A DNA stretch of 64,000 nucleotides from Gammaproteobacteria bacterium (GTDB taxonomy: Bacteria; Pseudomonadota; Gammaproteobacteria; SZUA-140): assembly GCA_016218365.1 (NCBI GenBank), contig JACREF010000011.1:73094-137093 (forward strand), given 5' to 3'. This document shows, in pieces, positions 11,294 to 27,494 of the stretch. Positions within the stretch are counted from its first letter, which is position 1. Every line of letters begins with the position of its first letter. The notes beneath the pieces were generated by a model. The model saw only the letters and a list, made by a program, of their open reading frames with translations, did no database searches and was not told the DNA's origin. Position numbers and translations under genes: made by a program.

Positions 11294-12604
11294 GTGCTGA
11301 AACCTGTCAGAGTTGGATTGTTGGGGTTGGGGACCGTGGGCGGCGGGGTCGCCAATGTGCTGGCACGCAATGCCGAAGAGATCCAGCGCCGCGCCGGGCG
11401 CGGCATCACACTGGTGCAGGCGGCCGATCGGGCCACGGAGTTTCCCGGCGTCACAATCGCCGGCGTCAAGATCACCGCTGATGCCTTCGAGGTCGTCAAC
11501 AATCCCGATATCGACATCGTCGTCGAGCTGTTCGGTGGCTATGAGCCGGCGCGTCAGCTGGTGTTGCAGGCGATCGCCAATGGCAAACACGTCGTCACTG
11601 CCAACAAGGCGCTGATCGCCAAACACGGCAATGAAATATTCGCTGCGGCGCGCGCCCAGGGTGTGGTGGTGGCCTTCGAGGCTGCCGTGGCCGGCGGCAT
11701 CCCGGTCATCAAGGCGATCCGTGAAGGGCTGGCGGCCAACCGCATCAACTGGCTGGCCGGCATCATCAACGGTACCGGCAACTTCATCCTGACCGAGATG
11801 CGCGACAAGGGCCGTGATTTTGCCGATGTGTTGCGCGAGGCGCAGGCGCTCGGTTATGCCGAGGCCGATCCGACCTTCGATGTCGAGGGCATCGATGCCG
11901 CGCACAAGCTGACGATCCTGGCGTCGATTGCCTTTGGCATCCCGCTGCAGTTTGACAAGGTCTATACCGAGGGCATCAGTTCGATCACCCGTGAGGATGT
12001 CGCCTACGCCGAGCAGCTGGGTTACCGGATCAAGCATCTGGGTGTCAGCCGCCGCACCGAGCGTGGCATCGAGATGCGGGTGCATCCGACGCTGATCCCG
12101 GAGCGACGGTTGATCGCCAATGTCGACGGCGTCATGAATGCCGTGCTGGTCAACGGTGATGCCGTCGGTTCGACGCTGTATTACGGCGCCGGTGCCGGCC
12201 GTGAACCGACCGCCTCGGCGGTGATCGCCGATCTGGTCGATGTCACCCGTGCATTGACCTCCGATCCTGGCAACCGGGTGCCGCACCTGGCCTTCCAGGC
12301 CGATGCGATGGCCAATATCCCGATCCTGCCGATGACCGAGGTCGAGACCGCCTATTATCTGCGGATGCTGGCCCAGGATCGTCCCGGGGTGCTGGCCGAT
12401 GTCACCCGTATCCTCGGCGATCAGCAGATCAGCATCGAGGCCATCATCCAGAAGGAACCGCAACCCGAGGCCACCGCCGTGCAGGTCATCATGCTGACGC
12501 ATCGCGTCCATGAGCGGCAGATGAACGAGGCGATCCGCGGCATCGAGGCGCTGGATGGCATCTCGGGCAAGGTCACGCGCATCCGCATGGAGACACTGCG
12601 CTGA
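11294..12604 (+). CDS. hom: Homoserine dehydrogenase
   Basis: Reduces aspartate semialdehyde to homoserine, the branch point to threonine and methionine. The 436-residue monofunctional enzyme has the N-terminal Rossmann glycines (VGLLGLGTVGGGV), the catalytic domain (NGTGNFILTEM, EADPTFDVEGIDAAHKLTILA) and a C-terminal ACT domain (YYLRMLAQDRPGVLADVTRIL) for threonine feedback. GTG start with GGAG eight bases upstream, two bases after the alaC stop. Confidence 0.96.
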   Translation: MLKPVRVGLLGLGTVGGGVANVLARNAEEIQRRAGRGITLVQAADRATEFPGVTIAGVKITADAFEVVNNPDIDIVVELFGGYEPARQLVLQAIANGKHVVTANKALIAKHGNEIFAAARAQGVVVAFEAAVAGGIPVIKAIREGLAANRINWLAGIINGTGNFILTEMRDKGRDFADVLREAQALGYAEADPTFDVEGIDAAHKLTILASIAFGIPLQFDKVYTEGISSITREDVAYAEQLGYRIKHLGVSRRTERGIEMRVHPTLIPERRLIANVDGVMNAVLVNGDAVGSTLYYGAGAGREPTASAVIADLVDVTRALTSDPGNRVPHLAFQADAMANIPILPMTEVETAYYLRMLAQDRPGVLADVTRILGDQQISIEAIIQKEPQPEATAVQVIMLTHRVHERQMNEAIRGIEALDGISGKVTRIRMETLR

Positions 12605-12665
12605 TAACGTGCCGTGATCACTGCCCGGCGCTCATTGAGACAGTTATAGTAAAGAGGTAGATTGC

Positions 12666-13745
12666 ATGTCCGCACGTCGTCATTACACCGGCCTGATCGA
12701 GCATTACCGGGACCGCCTGCCGGTGACGGCCAGTACCCGGATCATCAGTCTCGGCGAGGGCAACACGCCGCTGATCAAGCTCAACAACATCCCGCGCCTG
12801 ACCGGACACACGGTTGAGCTGTACGTCAAATATGAGGGGCTGAACCCGACCGGTTCGTTCAAGGATCGCGGCATGACGATGGCGGTGACCCAGGCCGTCA
12901 ATGAAGGCAGCCGCGCGATCATCTGTGCATCGACCGGCAACACCTCGGCCGCCGCCGCGGCCTATGCCGCGCGCGCCGGCATCACCGCTTTTGTCATCAT
13001 CCCGGAGGGCAAGATCGCGCTGGGCAAGCTGGCGCAGGCGATGATGCATGGTTCGATCGTGTTGCAGATCAAGGGCAATTTCGACGCCGGCATGGAGCTG
13101 GTCAAGCAGGTCGGCGGGCAGGCGCCGGTGACCATCGTCAATTCGATCAACCCGTACCGGCTGCAGGGCCAGAAGACCGCGGCATTCGAGATCGTCGACG
13201 AACTCGGCGATGCGCCGGACTATCATTGCCTGCCGGTGGGTAACGCCGGCAACATCTCGGCCTACTGGATGGGTTACAGCGAATATCACAGCGATGGCGT
13301 CGCCAGGCAGCGGCCGAAGATGCTCGGTTATCAGGCGTCAGGCGCCGCGCCGTTTCTGCGTGGCACGATGGTCGATCATCCGGAGACCGTCGCCACCGCG
13401 ATCCGTATCGGCCACCCGCAGAGCTGGGACAAGGCCTGGGCGGCGCAGCAGGAGTCCGGCGGCTGGTTCGATGAATTCTCCGACGGCGAGATCCTGGCAG
13501 CACAGAAGCTGCTGGCCGAACAGGAAGGCATCTTCTGCGAACCGGCCTCGGCGATCTCGCTGGCCGGCGCATTGCGTGATATCGCCAATGGCAAGATTCG
13601 CGACGGCAGCCGGGTGGTGTGCACGCTGACCGGGCATGGTCTGAAGGATCCCGACACCGCGATCCAGCAGGTCACGCGGCCGGTGCTCAGTGTCGATGGT
13701 ACGCTGGCGGCGGTCAAGCGTGCTATTGTGGAAAATATGAAATAG
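12666..13745 (+). CDS. thrC: Threonine synthase
   Basis: PLP enzyme converting phosphohomoserine to threonine. The 359-residue product is the short, fold-type II form, with the PLP lysine in [11 protein letters not shown], the phosphate loop [17 protein letters not shown] and [15 protein letters not shown] lies ahead of the ATG. It follows hom by 61 bases; homoserine kinase, the enzyme between the two steps, is not in this window. Confidence 0.95.
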   Translation: MSARRHYTGLIEHYRDRLPVTASTRIISLGEGNTPLIKLNNIPRLTGHTVELYVKYEGLNPTGSFKDRGMTMAVTQAVNEGSRAIICASTGNTSAAAAAYAARAGITAFVIIPEGKIALGKLAQAMMHGSIVLQIKGNFDAGMELVKQVGGQAPVTIVNSINPYRLQGQKTAAFEIVDELGDAPDYHCLPVGNAGNISAYWMGYSEYHSDGVARQRPKMLGYQASGAAPFLRGTMVDHPETVATAIRIGHPQSWDKAWAAQQESGGWFDEFSDGEILAAQKLLAEQEGIFCEPASAISLAGALRDIANGKIRDGSRVVCTLTGHGLKDPDTAIQQVTRPVLSVDGTLAAVKRAIVENMK

Positions 13746-13771
13746 CGATTTGACGGTCTGCGGAGGCGGCA

Positions 13772-14413
13772 ATGCGCGGCAAGCGGTTTGCTATCCCGAT
13801 ATTGATGGTTGGCTGTGTGCTGCTGTCGGCCTGCGCAACCAGCAGCAGGACCGCGCTGTACGGTGACGGTGACGTCTATTTCAAGCTGCAACGCTATGTC
13901 ACCGCTGCCGACATCTACCGCCGTCAGGCCGAGCTCGGTGATCTGCAGGCGGCACGCAAGCTGGCCTGGATGTATGAACAGGGCAAGCTCGGCGGCAAGG
14001 ATTTTCGCCAGGCGGCCTACTGGTACCAGCAGCTGGCGGATCAGGGTGATGCCGAGGCGCTGTATCACATCGCCGTGATCTATGAATACGGCCTCGGCAA
14101 TGTCGAGGCCGATCCTGCCCGCGCCATCGAGCTGTATACCCGGGCCGCGAACGCCAATCATGTGTATTCACAATATCGCCTCGGGGCGCTCTACACCCAG
14201 GGTCTGGCGGTCCCCCCCGACTATGTGACGGCCTATATGTGGTTGCTGCTGGCCGAGCGGCATGCCCGGGGCTGCGCCGCCCGTGACGCGTTGTGCGATG
14301 TCGCATTGCATGACGGGTTTGGCTATCGCTGGCGCTTGCGGCAGTTGCTGACGACTGACCAGCTGAGGACTGCGCAGCAACGTGTTTCGCACTGGGCGCC
14401 GCAGCGCGGCTGA
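13772..14413 (+). CDS. Sel1/TPR-repeat lipoprotein
   Basis: The 213-residue product has a lipoprotein signal peptide with lipobox LLSAC (Cys near residue 21) and then Sel1-like repeats (AARKLAWMYEQGKLGGKDFRQAAYW, ALYHIAVIYEYGLGN, SQYRLGALYTQGLAV). Such proteins are usually scaffolds at the cell envelope; the partner is unknown. GGAGG precedes the ATG, 26 bases after thrC, so it may be co-transcribed. Confidence 0.85.
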   Translation: MRGKRFAIPILMVGCVLLSACATSSRTALYGDGDVYFKLQRYVTAADIYRRQAELGDLQAARKLAWMYEQGKLGGKDFRQAAYWYQQLADQGDAEALYHIAVIYEYGLGNVEADPARAIELYTRAANANHVYSQYRLGALYTQGLAVPPDYVTAYMWLLLAERHARGCAARDALCDVALHDGFGYRWRLRQLLTTDQLRTAQQRVSHWAPQRG

Positions 14414-14420
14414 CTGGCGG

Positions 14421-15479
14421 TTACCAGGTCGTCATGACGCGGTTTTTGCCGGCACGTTTGCCGGCATACAGTGCCTCGTCGGCCGATTGCAGGCAGTCGC
14501 TGAGCGGCGTGGCGTGTACAATGTGATGGACCCCGAAGGTTATGGTGACGGGATTGTTCTCTTCCGGCCGTATGGCCACGGACTGTTCGATCGAGCTGCG
14601 CAGCCGTTCGACGATGGTTGTCGCCTCATCGCGATTGGTATTGGCGAGCAGGATGATGAACTCCTCGCCGCCCCAGCGACCGATCGCGTCCTGTCTGCGC
14701 AACTGTTCCTTCATGATGGAGGCGGCCTTGCCCAGCACCTTGTCGCCCACCATATGCCCATAGTGATCATTGATGCTCTTGAAGTTGTCGATGTCGCACA
14801 TGATGACCGCATGGCCGTCTGTCGGTATCTCGCCTTCGATGTTGCGTCGCAGGACGTCAAGCATGGCGCGGCGGTTGTAGAGCTGGGTCAGCTTGTCGGT
14901 ATTGGCGTCGAGGACGGCGGCATCGCGCGATCGGCTCAGTTCAACCTCGAATCGCGCCACGGACGTGGCATAATAATGGGCCGAGAATGCCATGATGGTG
15001 ACGACCACCGCCAGCGATCCAAAATGCACGGTATGGACAATCTGCGGATTGATCTGGATGGTTCCGTACAGTATGTCATGATAGCCGAGAAACATGACGG
15101 ACATGATCAGCCCTGCAGTCGCGACCATGATGACCTTGATTTTCATGTCCAGCTGGGTGTTCAGAAACACTACCGGGATTGATAACAGCGCAAACATGTG
15201 AAAGCCGCTTTCCCATCCCAGGTAATAACAGCCCACATAGGCAAACAGCATCATTTCACTGATCACCAGTATCAGCGCCATGGTCGATAAATTGTAGCGA
15301 TTCAGTGCAGTAGCGATGATAAAGATCAAGGCGCTGCCGAGGTTCAGATATACCACCTGAGGGATCTCCACGGCGATAAACAGCAGCATCATGACGGTAT
15401 GTACGACGGCGCCGAGCGGGTACAGCACGTTAGTGACCATGATGAAACGCTTGTCATAGCCGATCTGCGCGGTGGTCAT
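14421..15479 (-). CDS. Membrane-bound GGDEF diguanylate cyclase
   Basis: Makes the second messenger c-di-GMP. Around six hydrophobic segments occupy the first half, followed by a GGDEF domain with the active-site motif GGEEF (about residue 270) and an intact product-inhibition I-site (RRQD five residues before). The frame is open to an ATG at 15704, but that would run into the metH promoter region. The ATG at 15479 (MTTAQIGYDKR) directly before the first membrane helix is preferred; a TTG seven codons earlier is possible. It is divergent from metH. Confidence 0.85.
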   Translation of the reverse strand: MTTAQIGYDKRFIMVTNVLYPLGAVVHTVMMLLFIAVEIPQVVYLNLGSALIFIIATALNRYNLSTMALILVISEMMLFAYVGCYYLGWESGFHMFALLSIPVVFLNTQLDMKIKVIMVATAGLIMSVMFLGYHDILYGTIQINPQIVHTVHFGSLAVVVTIMAFSAHYYATSVARFEVELSRSRDAAVLDANTDKLTQLYNRRAMLDVLRRNIEGEIPTDGHAVIMCDIDNFKSINDHYGHMVGDKVLGKAASIMKEQLRRQDAIGRWGGEEFIILLANTNRDEATTIVERLRSSIEQSVAIRPEENNPVTITFGVHHIVHATPLSDCLQSADEALYAGKRAGKNRVMTTW

Positions 15480-15741
15480 TGATTGTTTGAGTGTTTCCAA
15501 TGGCGTGACCCGGTTACGATTTCCGATGGTATGAACAGTTATTGAGTAGTATTCACGGTGAATATCGACCCTGCGGCGCAGCGCTTGAGGTTGGTCCAGT
15601 TTCTGGTCGGTTGTGGCTTGCTGCCAGGCCGGGCGCAGGGGGCCCGGCAGGGAAGGTTTTGCTCGCAATCTGTTGTATTGGAAATGAATTTTATATTGAT
15701 CCATGATAATATAGCCAGCTCTGTGAGCGGGAACCCGATCT

Positions 15742-19434
<3,693 letters not shown>

Positions 19435-19492
19435 TATAAACGGTCGCTGAGGGTCGTGGCAAGGGGCCAGAGATGCTGGGCTATATCCTTTC

Positions 19493-19531
19493 GTCATTCC
19501 GGGCGCAGCGCAGCGTAGACCCGGAATCCAG
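19493..19531. repeat. Palindromic repeat downstream of metH
   Basis: ATTCCGGG (19496-19503) and CCCGGAAT (19520-19527) form an 8-bp stem inside a CGTCAT...ATCCAG frame. The same frame encloses the hairpin at 29811-29837, suggesting one dispersed repeat family. It may act as a transcription end or mRNA stabiliser. Confidence 0.6.
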
Positions 19532-19603
19532 AGTCTTTCAGTTCAGTATCTTGCTGGCCATCGGGGAGGATGACGGCACCGACGATGCTACGGGCGCAGC
19601 CCG

Positions 19604-19849
19604 TCACATACTGTTCGGCGTATTCTTCTTGCACATGCTGGTGAAGCCGTCAGAGGCCATGCCGACCAGGATCGGCGGTTGCTGGGCATTGTCAGTCAGC
19701 ATGTCGACCATATACAGCTCATTGACCCCGGGTTCCGACAGCTCGGTGATCCGGGCCTTGGCGGCGTCCTTTGACGTATACGAGCCGGCCAGGTAGACCT
19801 TGTGCTCAGGTTCGCTGTGATTGATCATGACGACGACCCAGGTTTTCAT
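19604..19849 (-). CDS. Small hypothetical protein
   Basis: Not recognised. The 81-residue product (MKTWVVVMINHSEPEHKVY...) appears soluble, with a pattern of short strands and a helix (SKDAAKARITEL). A good ribosome site, CAGGAG, lies nine bases ahead of the ATG, which supports it being real. It sits between metH and the aspartate aminotransferase gene. Confidence 0.6.
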   Translation of the reverse strand: MKTWVVVMINHSEPEHKVYLAGSYTSKDAAKARITELSEPGVNELYMVDMLTDNAQQPPILVGMASDGFTSMCKKNTPNSM

Positions 19850-19934
19850 GCGATGACTCCTGCGCTGTATGTAGGGAAGAATCTCGGTTGATTATAGGGG
19901 AAAGCGGGCGTATCTTCATCATTCTGGTGAAGGC

Positions 19935-20147
19935 TCCTTCGATACGCACTGCTACGCAGCGCTACTCAGAACAGGCCCCTTCGATCCTTCGATACGCGAT
20001 GCTACGCATCGCTACTCAGGACGAACGGTGTGGGGGAAGGCCGTTCGTGGTGAGTAGGTGCGCAGCACCGTATCGAACCATACGCGGCTTGCGCCGCTAC
20101 TCAGGACAGGCCCTTCGGTATGCGCTACGCGCTACTCAGGACAGGGT
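19935..20147. repeat. REP-like repeat block 1
   Basis: Several copies of a unit CCTTCGATACGC...GCTACTCAGGAC, in both orientations, with arms such as CGATGCTACGCATCG and GCGGCTTGCGCCGC that fold into hairpins. Related blocks lie at 44892-45110 and 62932-63060. It separates the convergently placed small gene and aminotransferase region. Confidence 0.8.
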
Positions 20148-20150
20148 CCG

Positions 20151-21329
20151 TTATTTTTTCAGCGCCTTGCTGATGCGCTCCATGCCTTTCTGCAGGTTGT
20201 CCATACTGGTCGCAAACGAGATCCGCATATAACCCGGCGCGCCAAAGGCCGAACCGGGCACCAGCGCGACGCCGGCCTCATTGATCAGGTATTCACCGAA
20301 GGCGACATCATCCGTCATGCCAAGCGTGTCCATCGCCTGCTGCATCAGCGGGAAGGCATAGAATGCGCCCTGGGCATGCAGGCAGCGCACGCCGGGCATC
20401 GCGTTCAGCGTCTTGACCACATATTCATGACGGCTGCGGAAGGCCTGGTTCATCTGGTCGATGCACTCGGTGCCGCCGTTCAGCGCCGCCACCGCCGCGA
20501 CCTGCGAGATCGAGGTCGGGTTTGACGTGCTCTGCGATTGCACGTTCTCCATCGCGCTGATCAGGTCCTGCGGTCCGGCGGCATAACCGATGCGCCAGCC
20601 GGTCATCGAATAGGCCTTCGAGACCCCGTTCAGGATCACCGCACGGTCGTACAATTCCGGCACCGCCATCAGGATGTTGCAGAACGGCTGGCCGTCGAGG
20701 TTGATGTGTTCATAGATGTCATCGCTGGCAACGATGAGCTGCGGGTGCTGCTTCAGCACGGCACCGAGTGCGACCAGCTCAGCGCGGCTGTAGCTGACGC
20801 CGGTCGGGTTCGACGGGCTGTTCAGCACCACCAGCCGGGTACGCGGCGTGATCGCCTGTTCGAGCTGCTGCGGCGTGATCTTGAACGACTGGTCGATGCC
20901 GGCGCTGACGATGACCGGGATGCCGTCGGCCAGCAGCACCATGTCCGGGTACGACACCCAGTACGGGGCCGGGATGATGACCTCATCCCCGGGGCTCAGC
21001 AGCGCCTGGACCATATTATAGAAACTTTGTTTGCCGCCGCACGAGACCAGGATCTGATTCGGCGTATACTGGAAACCGTTGTCGCGCTTGAACTTGGCGG
21101 CCACCGCCTGGCGCAGCTCGACGGTGCCGGCCACCGCGGTGTACTTGGTGAAGCCGCTTTCGATGGCCTTGATCGCCGCCTGTTTGATGTGGTCCGGGGT
21201 GTCGAAATCGGGCTCACCGGCGCCAAAGCCGATGATGTCCTTGCCCTCGGCGCGCAGCCGGGCGGCGCGGGCGGTGATGGCCAGGGTCGGGGAGGGCTTG
21301 ATGCGTTGGACGCGCTGCGACAATTCCAT
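20151..21329 (-). CDS. aspC: Aspartate-type aminotransferase (class I/II)
   Basis: PLP-dependent aminotransferase of subgroup I-beta, likely interconverting aspartate and oxaloacetate. The 392-residue product has GFGAGEPDFDTPDHI, SCGGKQSFYN, NSPSNPTGVSYS and the PLP-lysine segment NGVSKAYSMTGWRIGYA, with the substrate arginine in YMRISFA. The frame extends far upstream to 21935 over uvrB, but the ATG at 21329 matches the family N-terminus. It is divergent from uvrB, 66 bases apart. Related enzymes also use prephenate, so the exact substrate is uncertain and the symbol tentative. Confidence 0.87.
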   Translation of the reverse strand: MELSQRVQRIKPSPTLAITARAARLRAEGKDIIGFGAGEPDFDTPDHIKQAAIKAIESGFTKYTAVAGTVELRQAVAAKFKRDNGFQYTPNQILVSCGGKQSFYNMVQALLSPGDEVIIPAPYWVSYPDMVLLADGIPVIVSAGIDQSFKITPQQLEQAITPRTRLVVLNSPSNPTGVSYSRAELVALGAVLKQHPQLIVASDDIYEHINLDGQPFCNILMAVPELYDRAVILNGVSKAYSMTGWRIGYAAGPQDLISAMENVQSQSTSNPTSISQVAAVAALNGGTECIDQMNQAFRSRHEYVVKTLNAMPGVRCLHAQGAFYAFPLMQQAMDTLGMTDDVAFGEYLINEAGVALVPGSAFGAPGYMRISFATSMDNLQKGMERISKALKK

Positions 21330-21395
21330 GATAGTGATCCGTGGTAACAATAGTTGGCCTTTGGGCGTGTAATGATACTGCAAGTTTAGCCTGCC

Positions 21396-23414
<2,019 letters not shown>

Positions 23415-23495
23415 TCGACAAACCGCCAGCCCGGAAGGGCTTGCCAGCATCGGGGTTTCCCGGTATCTTATGCCGCTCTTCAATGACGACGATTT

Positions 23496-23572
23496 AGGCG
23501 CGTAGCTCAGTTGGTTAGAGCACCACCTTGACATGGTGGGGGTCGATGGTTCGAGTCCATTCGCGCCTACCA
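23496..23572 (+). tRNA. tRNA-Val (anticodon GAC)
   Basis: A 77-base cloverleaf: acceptor AGGCGCG/CGCGCCT, D arm GCTC...GAGC, anticodon stem CCACC/GGTGG with loop TTGACAT giving anticodon GAC, T arm GATGG-TTCGAGT-CCATT with one terminal G-U pair, discriminator A, and an encoded CCA end. Confidence 0.95.
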
Positions 23573-23787
23573 GTTTCGTCTCTCCATGCCGTTTTTTTCA
23601 TCTCTGCCACAGGGCTTCATTGCTGCGATCGGCTTGATCCGCAGCCGCTGCAGGCCTGGAAGGGCGCTCTTCCGCTGATTTTTCGTCTGCCTGATGTAAC
23701 ATTGACGTCGATTGGGTGTCTAGACAGCACGGTAAGCTGAGAAGTTTTCAGCGGCTGCCGGCTTACTCTGTTATGCGAGGTAGCGCC

Positions 23788-24741
23788 ATGCTGATCAAGA
23801 TCAAAGGTCCGGGTGAGGTCACCGAGTCTGAGGTCACGTCGCAGGATCTGTACCTGGATCGGCGCCGGTTTCTGCGGCTGGGGGCCGGCTCTCTACTCAC
23901 TGCGGCAGCCCTGTCCAATGAGATCTGGCAACCGGCGCTGGCGGGTAACAAGTTAGCGCATGTCATCAAGGGGCCTTATACGGTCGACGAGCCGTTGACG
24001 CCTTATGAATCGGTGACTACTTATAATAATTTCTATGAGTTCGGCACCGACAAGGAAGATCCATCCCGACTGGCAGCTAGCCTCAAGGCTCGGCCATGGA
24101 AGGTCATCATTGACGGTGAGGTGGCCAGGCCGGGCAGCTATGACATTGACGACTTGATCAAACCCCATACCCTGCAGGAACGGGTCTATCGGCTGCGTTG
24201 CGTCGAGGCCTGGTCGATGGTGATCCCCTGGGTGGGCGTTCCACTGGCCGATTTGCTCAAGCGGTTTACGCCGAACTCGCGCGCCAAATTTGTGCGCTTT
24301 GAAACGCTCTATGACCCCAAGCAGTTCCCCGGGCAACGGCGTTCGGTGCTGGACTGGCCGTATATCGAAGGTCTGCGTATCGATGAGGCCATGCATCCGT
24401 TGACACTGATGGCGGTCGGGCTCTACGGCGAGGTATTGCCGAACCAGAATGGGGCGCCACTGCGGCTGGTGGTGCCGTGGAAATACGGCTTCAAGAGTAT
24501 CAAATCCATAGTCAGGATCACCCTGACAGAACAGATGCCGGTGAATACCTGGGCCAGGTCGGCGCCTGACGAATATGGTTTTTATGCCAACGTCAATCCG
24601 CAGGTCGATCATCCGCGCTGGAGCCAGGCCAAGGAGCGGCGCATCGGCGATTATTTCAAACGCGAGACCTTGATGTTTAATGGCTATGGTGCAGAGGTCG
24701 CACCGTTGTACAGCGGCATGAACCTGAGGAAGTCCTTCTGA
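23788..24741 (+). CDS. msrP: Protein-methionine-sulfoxide reductase catalytic subunit MsrP
   Basis: Periplasmic molybdopterin enzyme that repairs oxidised methionines in envelope proteins. About 317 residues, with a twin-arginine signal ([14 protein letters not shown]), the molybdenum-ligand cysteine in [15 protein letters not shown], and the strongly conserved [21 protein letters not shown] and [24 protein letters not shown] 23788 has GAGGT seven bases upstream; starts at 23773 and 23716 are less likely. It is directly followed by msrQ. Confidence 0.95.
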   Translation: MLIKIKGPGEVTESEVTSQDLYLDRRRFLRLGAGSLLTAAALSNEIWQPALAGNKLAHVIKGPYTVDEPLTPYESVTTYNNFYEFGTDKEDPSRLAASLKARPWKVIIDGEVARPGSYDIDDLIKPHTLQERVYRLRCVEAWSMVIPWVGVPLADLLKRFTPNSRAKFVRFETLYDPKQFPGQRRSVLDWPYIEGLRIDEAMHPLTLMAVGLYGEVLPNQNGAPLRLVVPWKYGFKSIKSIVRITLTEQMPVNTWARSAPDEYGFYANVNPQVDHPRWSQAKERRIGDYFKRETLMFNGYGAEVAPLYSGMNLRKSF

Positions 24742-24755
24742 GGTCATGGACGGCG

Positions 24756-25382
24756 GTGCAGTGGACGACGCGGGTGATCAAGCCTGTGGCCTTCATGTTG
24801 TGTCTGCTGCCACTGTTATGGTTGCTGGCAGACGGACTGCAGCATCATCTCGGTGCCAACCCGGTCGAGAAGATCAGTCACCGGACCGGCGACTGGACAT
24901 TGCGCCTGGTGTTGCTGACACTGATGATCACGCCACTGCGCCGCCTGACCGGCTGGAATGTGCTGATCCGTCTGCGCAGGATGCTCGGTTTGTACAGTTT
25001 CTTCTATGCCTGTCTGCACTTTCTGAGCTGGCTGGTGTTCGATCATTTCTTTGACCTGCATGAGATCGTCAAGGACATCATCAAGCGGCCGTATATCACG
25101 GTCGGCTTTGCGGCATTCGTGCTGTTGATCCCGTTGGCCGTCACCTCGACCAATCGCTGGATCAAGCGTCTTGGTTCGCGTTGGGTGCAGTTGCACCAGC
25201 TGGTGTATGTGATTGCAACCGGCGGGGTGCTGCACTATCTGTGGCTGGTGAAGGCCGATGTGCGCAGGCCGGTGATCTATGCGCTGCTCCTGGCGGTATT
25301 GCTGGCTTATCGGGCCTGGGTGCGGCGGCGTACCAATTCGACGGCAGTGCCCCGGCCGATGACCCAATCTAAAGCTGCTTAA
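24756..25382 (+). CDS. msrQ: Heme-binding membrane subunit MsrQ
   Basis: Inner-membrane cytochrome b that passes quinone-derived electrons to MsrP. The 208-residue protein has about six membrane helices of the ferric-reductase-like family, conserved ISHRTGDWTLRLVLLTLMITPLRR, RRMLGLYSFFYACLH, and WVQLHQLVYVIATGGVLHYLW with histidines suited to heme ligation. The GTG start is tentative because the frame is also open upstream. Confidence 0.93.
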   Translation: MQWTTRVIKPVAFMLCLLPLLWLLADGLQHHLGANPVEKISHRTGDWTLRLVLLTLMITPLRRLTGWNVLIRLRRMLGLYSFFYACLHFLSWLVFDHFFDLHEIVKDIIKRPYITVGFAAFVLLIPLAVTSTNRWIKRLGSRWVQLHQLVYVIATGGVLHYLWLVKADVRRPVIYALLLAVLLAYRAWVRRRTNSTAVPRPMTQSKAA

Positions 25383-25501
25383 CCAGCGTCACTTGAGGGC
25401 GGCGTCACTGCAGCCGGCCATTGAGTGAGGTGAATCTGTGGTATCCCATTGATACGCTAATCTAATGCCATTCCATCGCCGGGCGATACTGTTTAGACTA
25501 T

Positions 25502-25536
25502 GGCACCGCCACGTTTCTGACGGACGGTGTCTTTTT
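25502..25536 (+). terminator. Hairpin with T-run in the thrS leader
   Basis: GGCACCGCC (25502-25510) pairs with GG-A-CGGTGTC (25522-25531) with one bulge and one G-U, followed by five T. It lies 27 bases before thrS, so it may end msrPQ transcription or act as an attenuator in the thrS leader. Predicted by eye. Confidence 0.45.
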
Positions 25537-25562
25537 ATATCTGCGAATGCTAGGGGCCTGCG

Positions 25563-27491
25563 ATGCCAACGATTACCCTGCCCGACGGTACCACCCGATC
25601 CTTTGACCGGCCGGTCACGGTCATGGAGCTGGCCCAGTCCATCGGCCCCGGCCTGGCCAAGGCCACGCTGGCCGGGCGGGTCGACGACGTCCTGGTCGAT
25701 GCCTCACACCTGCTGGAGCACGATGCCGCCGTCAAGCTGGTCACCGACCGCGATGCCGACGGGCTGGAGATCCTGCGCCATTCCTGTGCCCACCTGATGG
25801 CGCAGGCCGTCAAGGCCTTGTACCCCGAGGCCCAGGTGACGATCGGCCCGGTGATCGAGGACGGCTTCTATTACGACTTTGCCTACACGCGCCAGTTCAC
25901 CCCCGATGATCTGGTCGCGATCGAACAGAAGATGGAGCAGCTGGCGGCGCAGGACCAACAGGTGACACGCAGCGTCATGGTGCGTGAAGAGGCGATCGGC
26001 TTCTTCCGGCGCATGGGTGAAGACTACAAGGCGCAGATCATCGAGGACATCCCGGCCCATGAACCGCTGTCGCTGTACCAGCAGGGCGAGTTCATCGACC
26101 TGTGCCGTGGCCCGCATGTGCCGGCCACCGGCAAGCTGAAGGGTGGTTTCAAGCTGATGAAGCTGGCCGGTGCCTATTGGCGCGGCGATTCACGCAACGC
26201 GATGCTGCAGCGCATCTATGGCACCTGCTGGGCCAACAAGAAGGATCTGGCCGCTTACCTGCACCGCCTCGAGGAGGCCGAGAAGCGCGATCACCGCCGC
26301 ATCGGCAAGCAGCTCGGGCTGTTCCATACCCAGGAGGAGGCACCGGGCATGGTGTTTTGGCACGACCACGGCTGGCGCATCTACCAGCAGGTCGAGCAGT
26401 ACATCCGCCAGGTGCTGCGCGAGCACGATTACCAGGAGGTGCGCACGCCGCAGGTCGTCGACCGCTCGCTGTGGGAGCGCTCCGGCCACTGGGAAAAGTT
26501 CTCGCACATGATGTTCACCACCGAGTCGGAGAGCCGCAACTACGCGGTCAAGCCGATGAATTGCCCGTGCCATGTGCAGATCTTCAACCAGGGTCTGAAA
26601 AGCTACCGCGACCTGCCGCTGCGCATCGCCGAGTTCGGTTCCTGTCACCGTAACGAGCCCTCCGGCACCTTGCACGGTCTGATGCGGGTGCGCAGCTTCA
26701 CGCAGGACGATGCCCACATCTTCTGCACCGAGGACCAGATCCAGGCCGAGGTCGCGCAGTTCATCGAGCTGCTGTATGGGGTATACCGTGACTTTGGCTT
26801 CACCGAGGTGCTGATCAAGCTGTCGACGCGGCCGGCGCAGCGCGTCGGCTCCGACGAGATCTGGGACAAGGCCGAACATGCGCTGGAGCAGGCGCTGAAC
26901 ACCAAGGGTCTGCCGTGGGATCTGCAGCCCGGCGAGGGGGCGTTCTACGGCCCGAAGATCGAGTTTTCACTGAAGGACTGCATCGGCCGGGTCTGGCAGT
27001 GCGGCACGATCCAGGTCGACTTCAACATGCCGGGCCGGCTCGGGGCCAGCTATATCGCCGAAGATGGCAGCAAGAAGACCCCGGTAATGCTGCACCGGGC
27101 GATCCTCGGTTCACTGGAGCGTTTCATCGGCATCCTGATCGAGGAGTACGCCGGGCGCTTCCCGCTGTGGCTGGCCCCGGTGCAGGCCGTGGTGCTGAAC
27201 ATCACCGAGCGTCAGGCCGGCTATATCGAGGCGGTGGCGGAATCTTTGAGAAAACAAGGGCTCAGGGTCAACTTTGACTTGAGAAATGAGAAAATAAGCT
27301 TTAAAATCCGCGAGCACACTTTGGCGCGGGTCCCGTATCTACTGGTCGCCGGCGACCGCGAGGTGTCAGAGAATACTGTGGCCGTGCGCACGCAGGCCGG
27401 CGCGGATCTGGGGAGCATGTCAATCGATGCCTTCGCAGAGCGGATCCGTGCCGAGATTGCGGGCCGCGGCCGGTCCGTTTTGGAGGAATAG
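25563..27491 (+). CDS. thrS: Threonyl-tRNA synthetase
   Basis: Charges tRNA-Thr. The 642 residues equal the E. coli length and contain the N-terminal TGS domain ([14 protein letters not shown]), the editing domain with [11 protein letters not shown], the class II core with zinc-site sequences [10 protein letters not shown] and [21 protein letters not shown], and the C-terminal anticodon-binding domain. Its last codons contain the ribosome-binding site GGAGGA of infC, so the two genes are translationally close. Confidence 0.98.
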   Translation: MPTITLPDGTTRSFDRPVTVMELAQSIGPGLAKATLAGRVDDVLVDASHLLEHDAAVKLVTDRDADGLEILRHSCAHLMAQAVKALYPEAQVTIGPVIEDGFYYDFAYTRQFTPDDLVAIEQKMEQLAAQDQQVTRSVMVREEAIGFFRRMGEDYKAQIIEDIPAHEPLSLYQQGEFIDLCRGPHVPATGKLKGGFKLMKLAGAYWRGDSRNAMLQRIYGTCWANKKDLAAYLHRLEEAEKRDHRRIGKQLGLFHTQEEAPGMVFWHDHGWRIYQQVEQYIRQVLREHDYQEVRTPQVVDRSLWERSGHWEKFSHMMFTTESESRNYAVKPMNCPCHVQIFNQGLKSYRDLPLRIAEFGSCHRNEPSGTLHGLMRVRSFTQDDAHIFCTEDQIQAEVAQFIELLYGVYRDFGFTEVLIKLSTRPAQRVGSDEIWDKAEHALEQALNTKGLPWDLQPGEGAFYGPKIEFSLKDCIGRVWQCGTIQVDFNMPGRLGASYIAEDGSKKTPVMLHRAILGSLERFIGILIEEYAGRFPLWLAPVQAVVLNITERQAGYIEAVAESLRKQGLRVNFDLRNEKISFKIREHTLARVPYLLVAGDREVSENTVAVRTQAGADLGSMSIDAFAERIRAEIAGRGRSVLEE

Positions 27492-27494
27492 AAT

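Noticed and set aside
15480-15741. Cobalamin riboswitch upstream of metH
   Set aside because: The conserved B12-box was not seen, and the interval is short and partly covered by the possible 5' part of the GGDEF gene.
19935-20147. CRISPR array
   Set aside because: Repeated units vary in sequence, orientation and spacing and are self-complementary, which fits REP elements; no cas gene is near.
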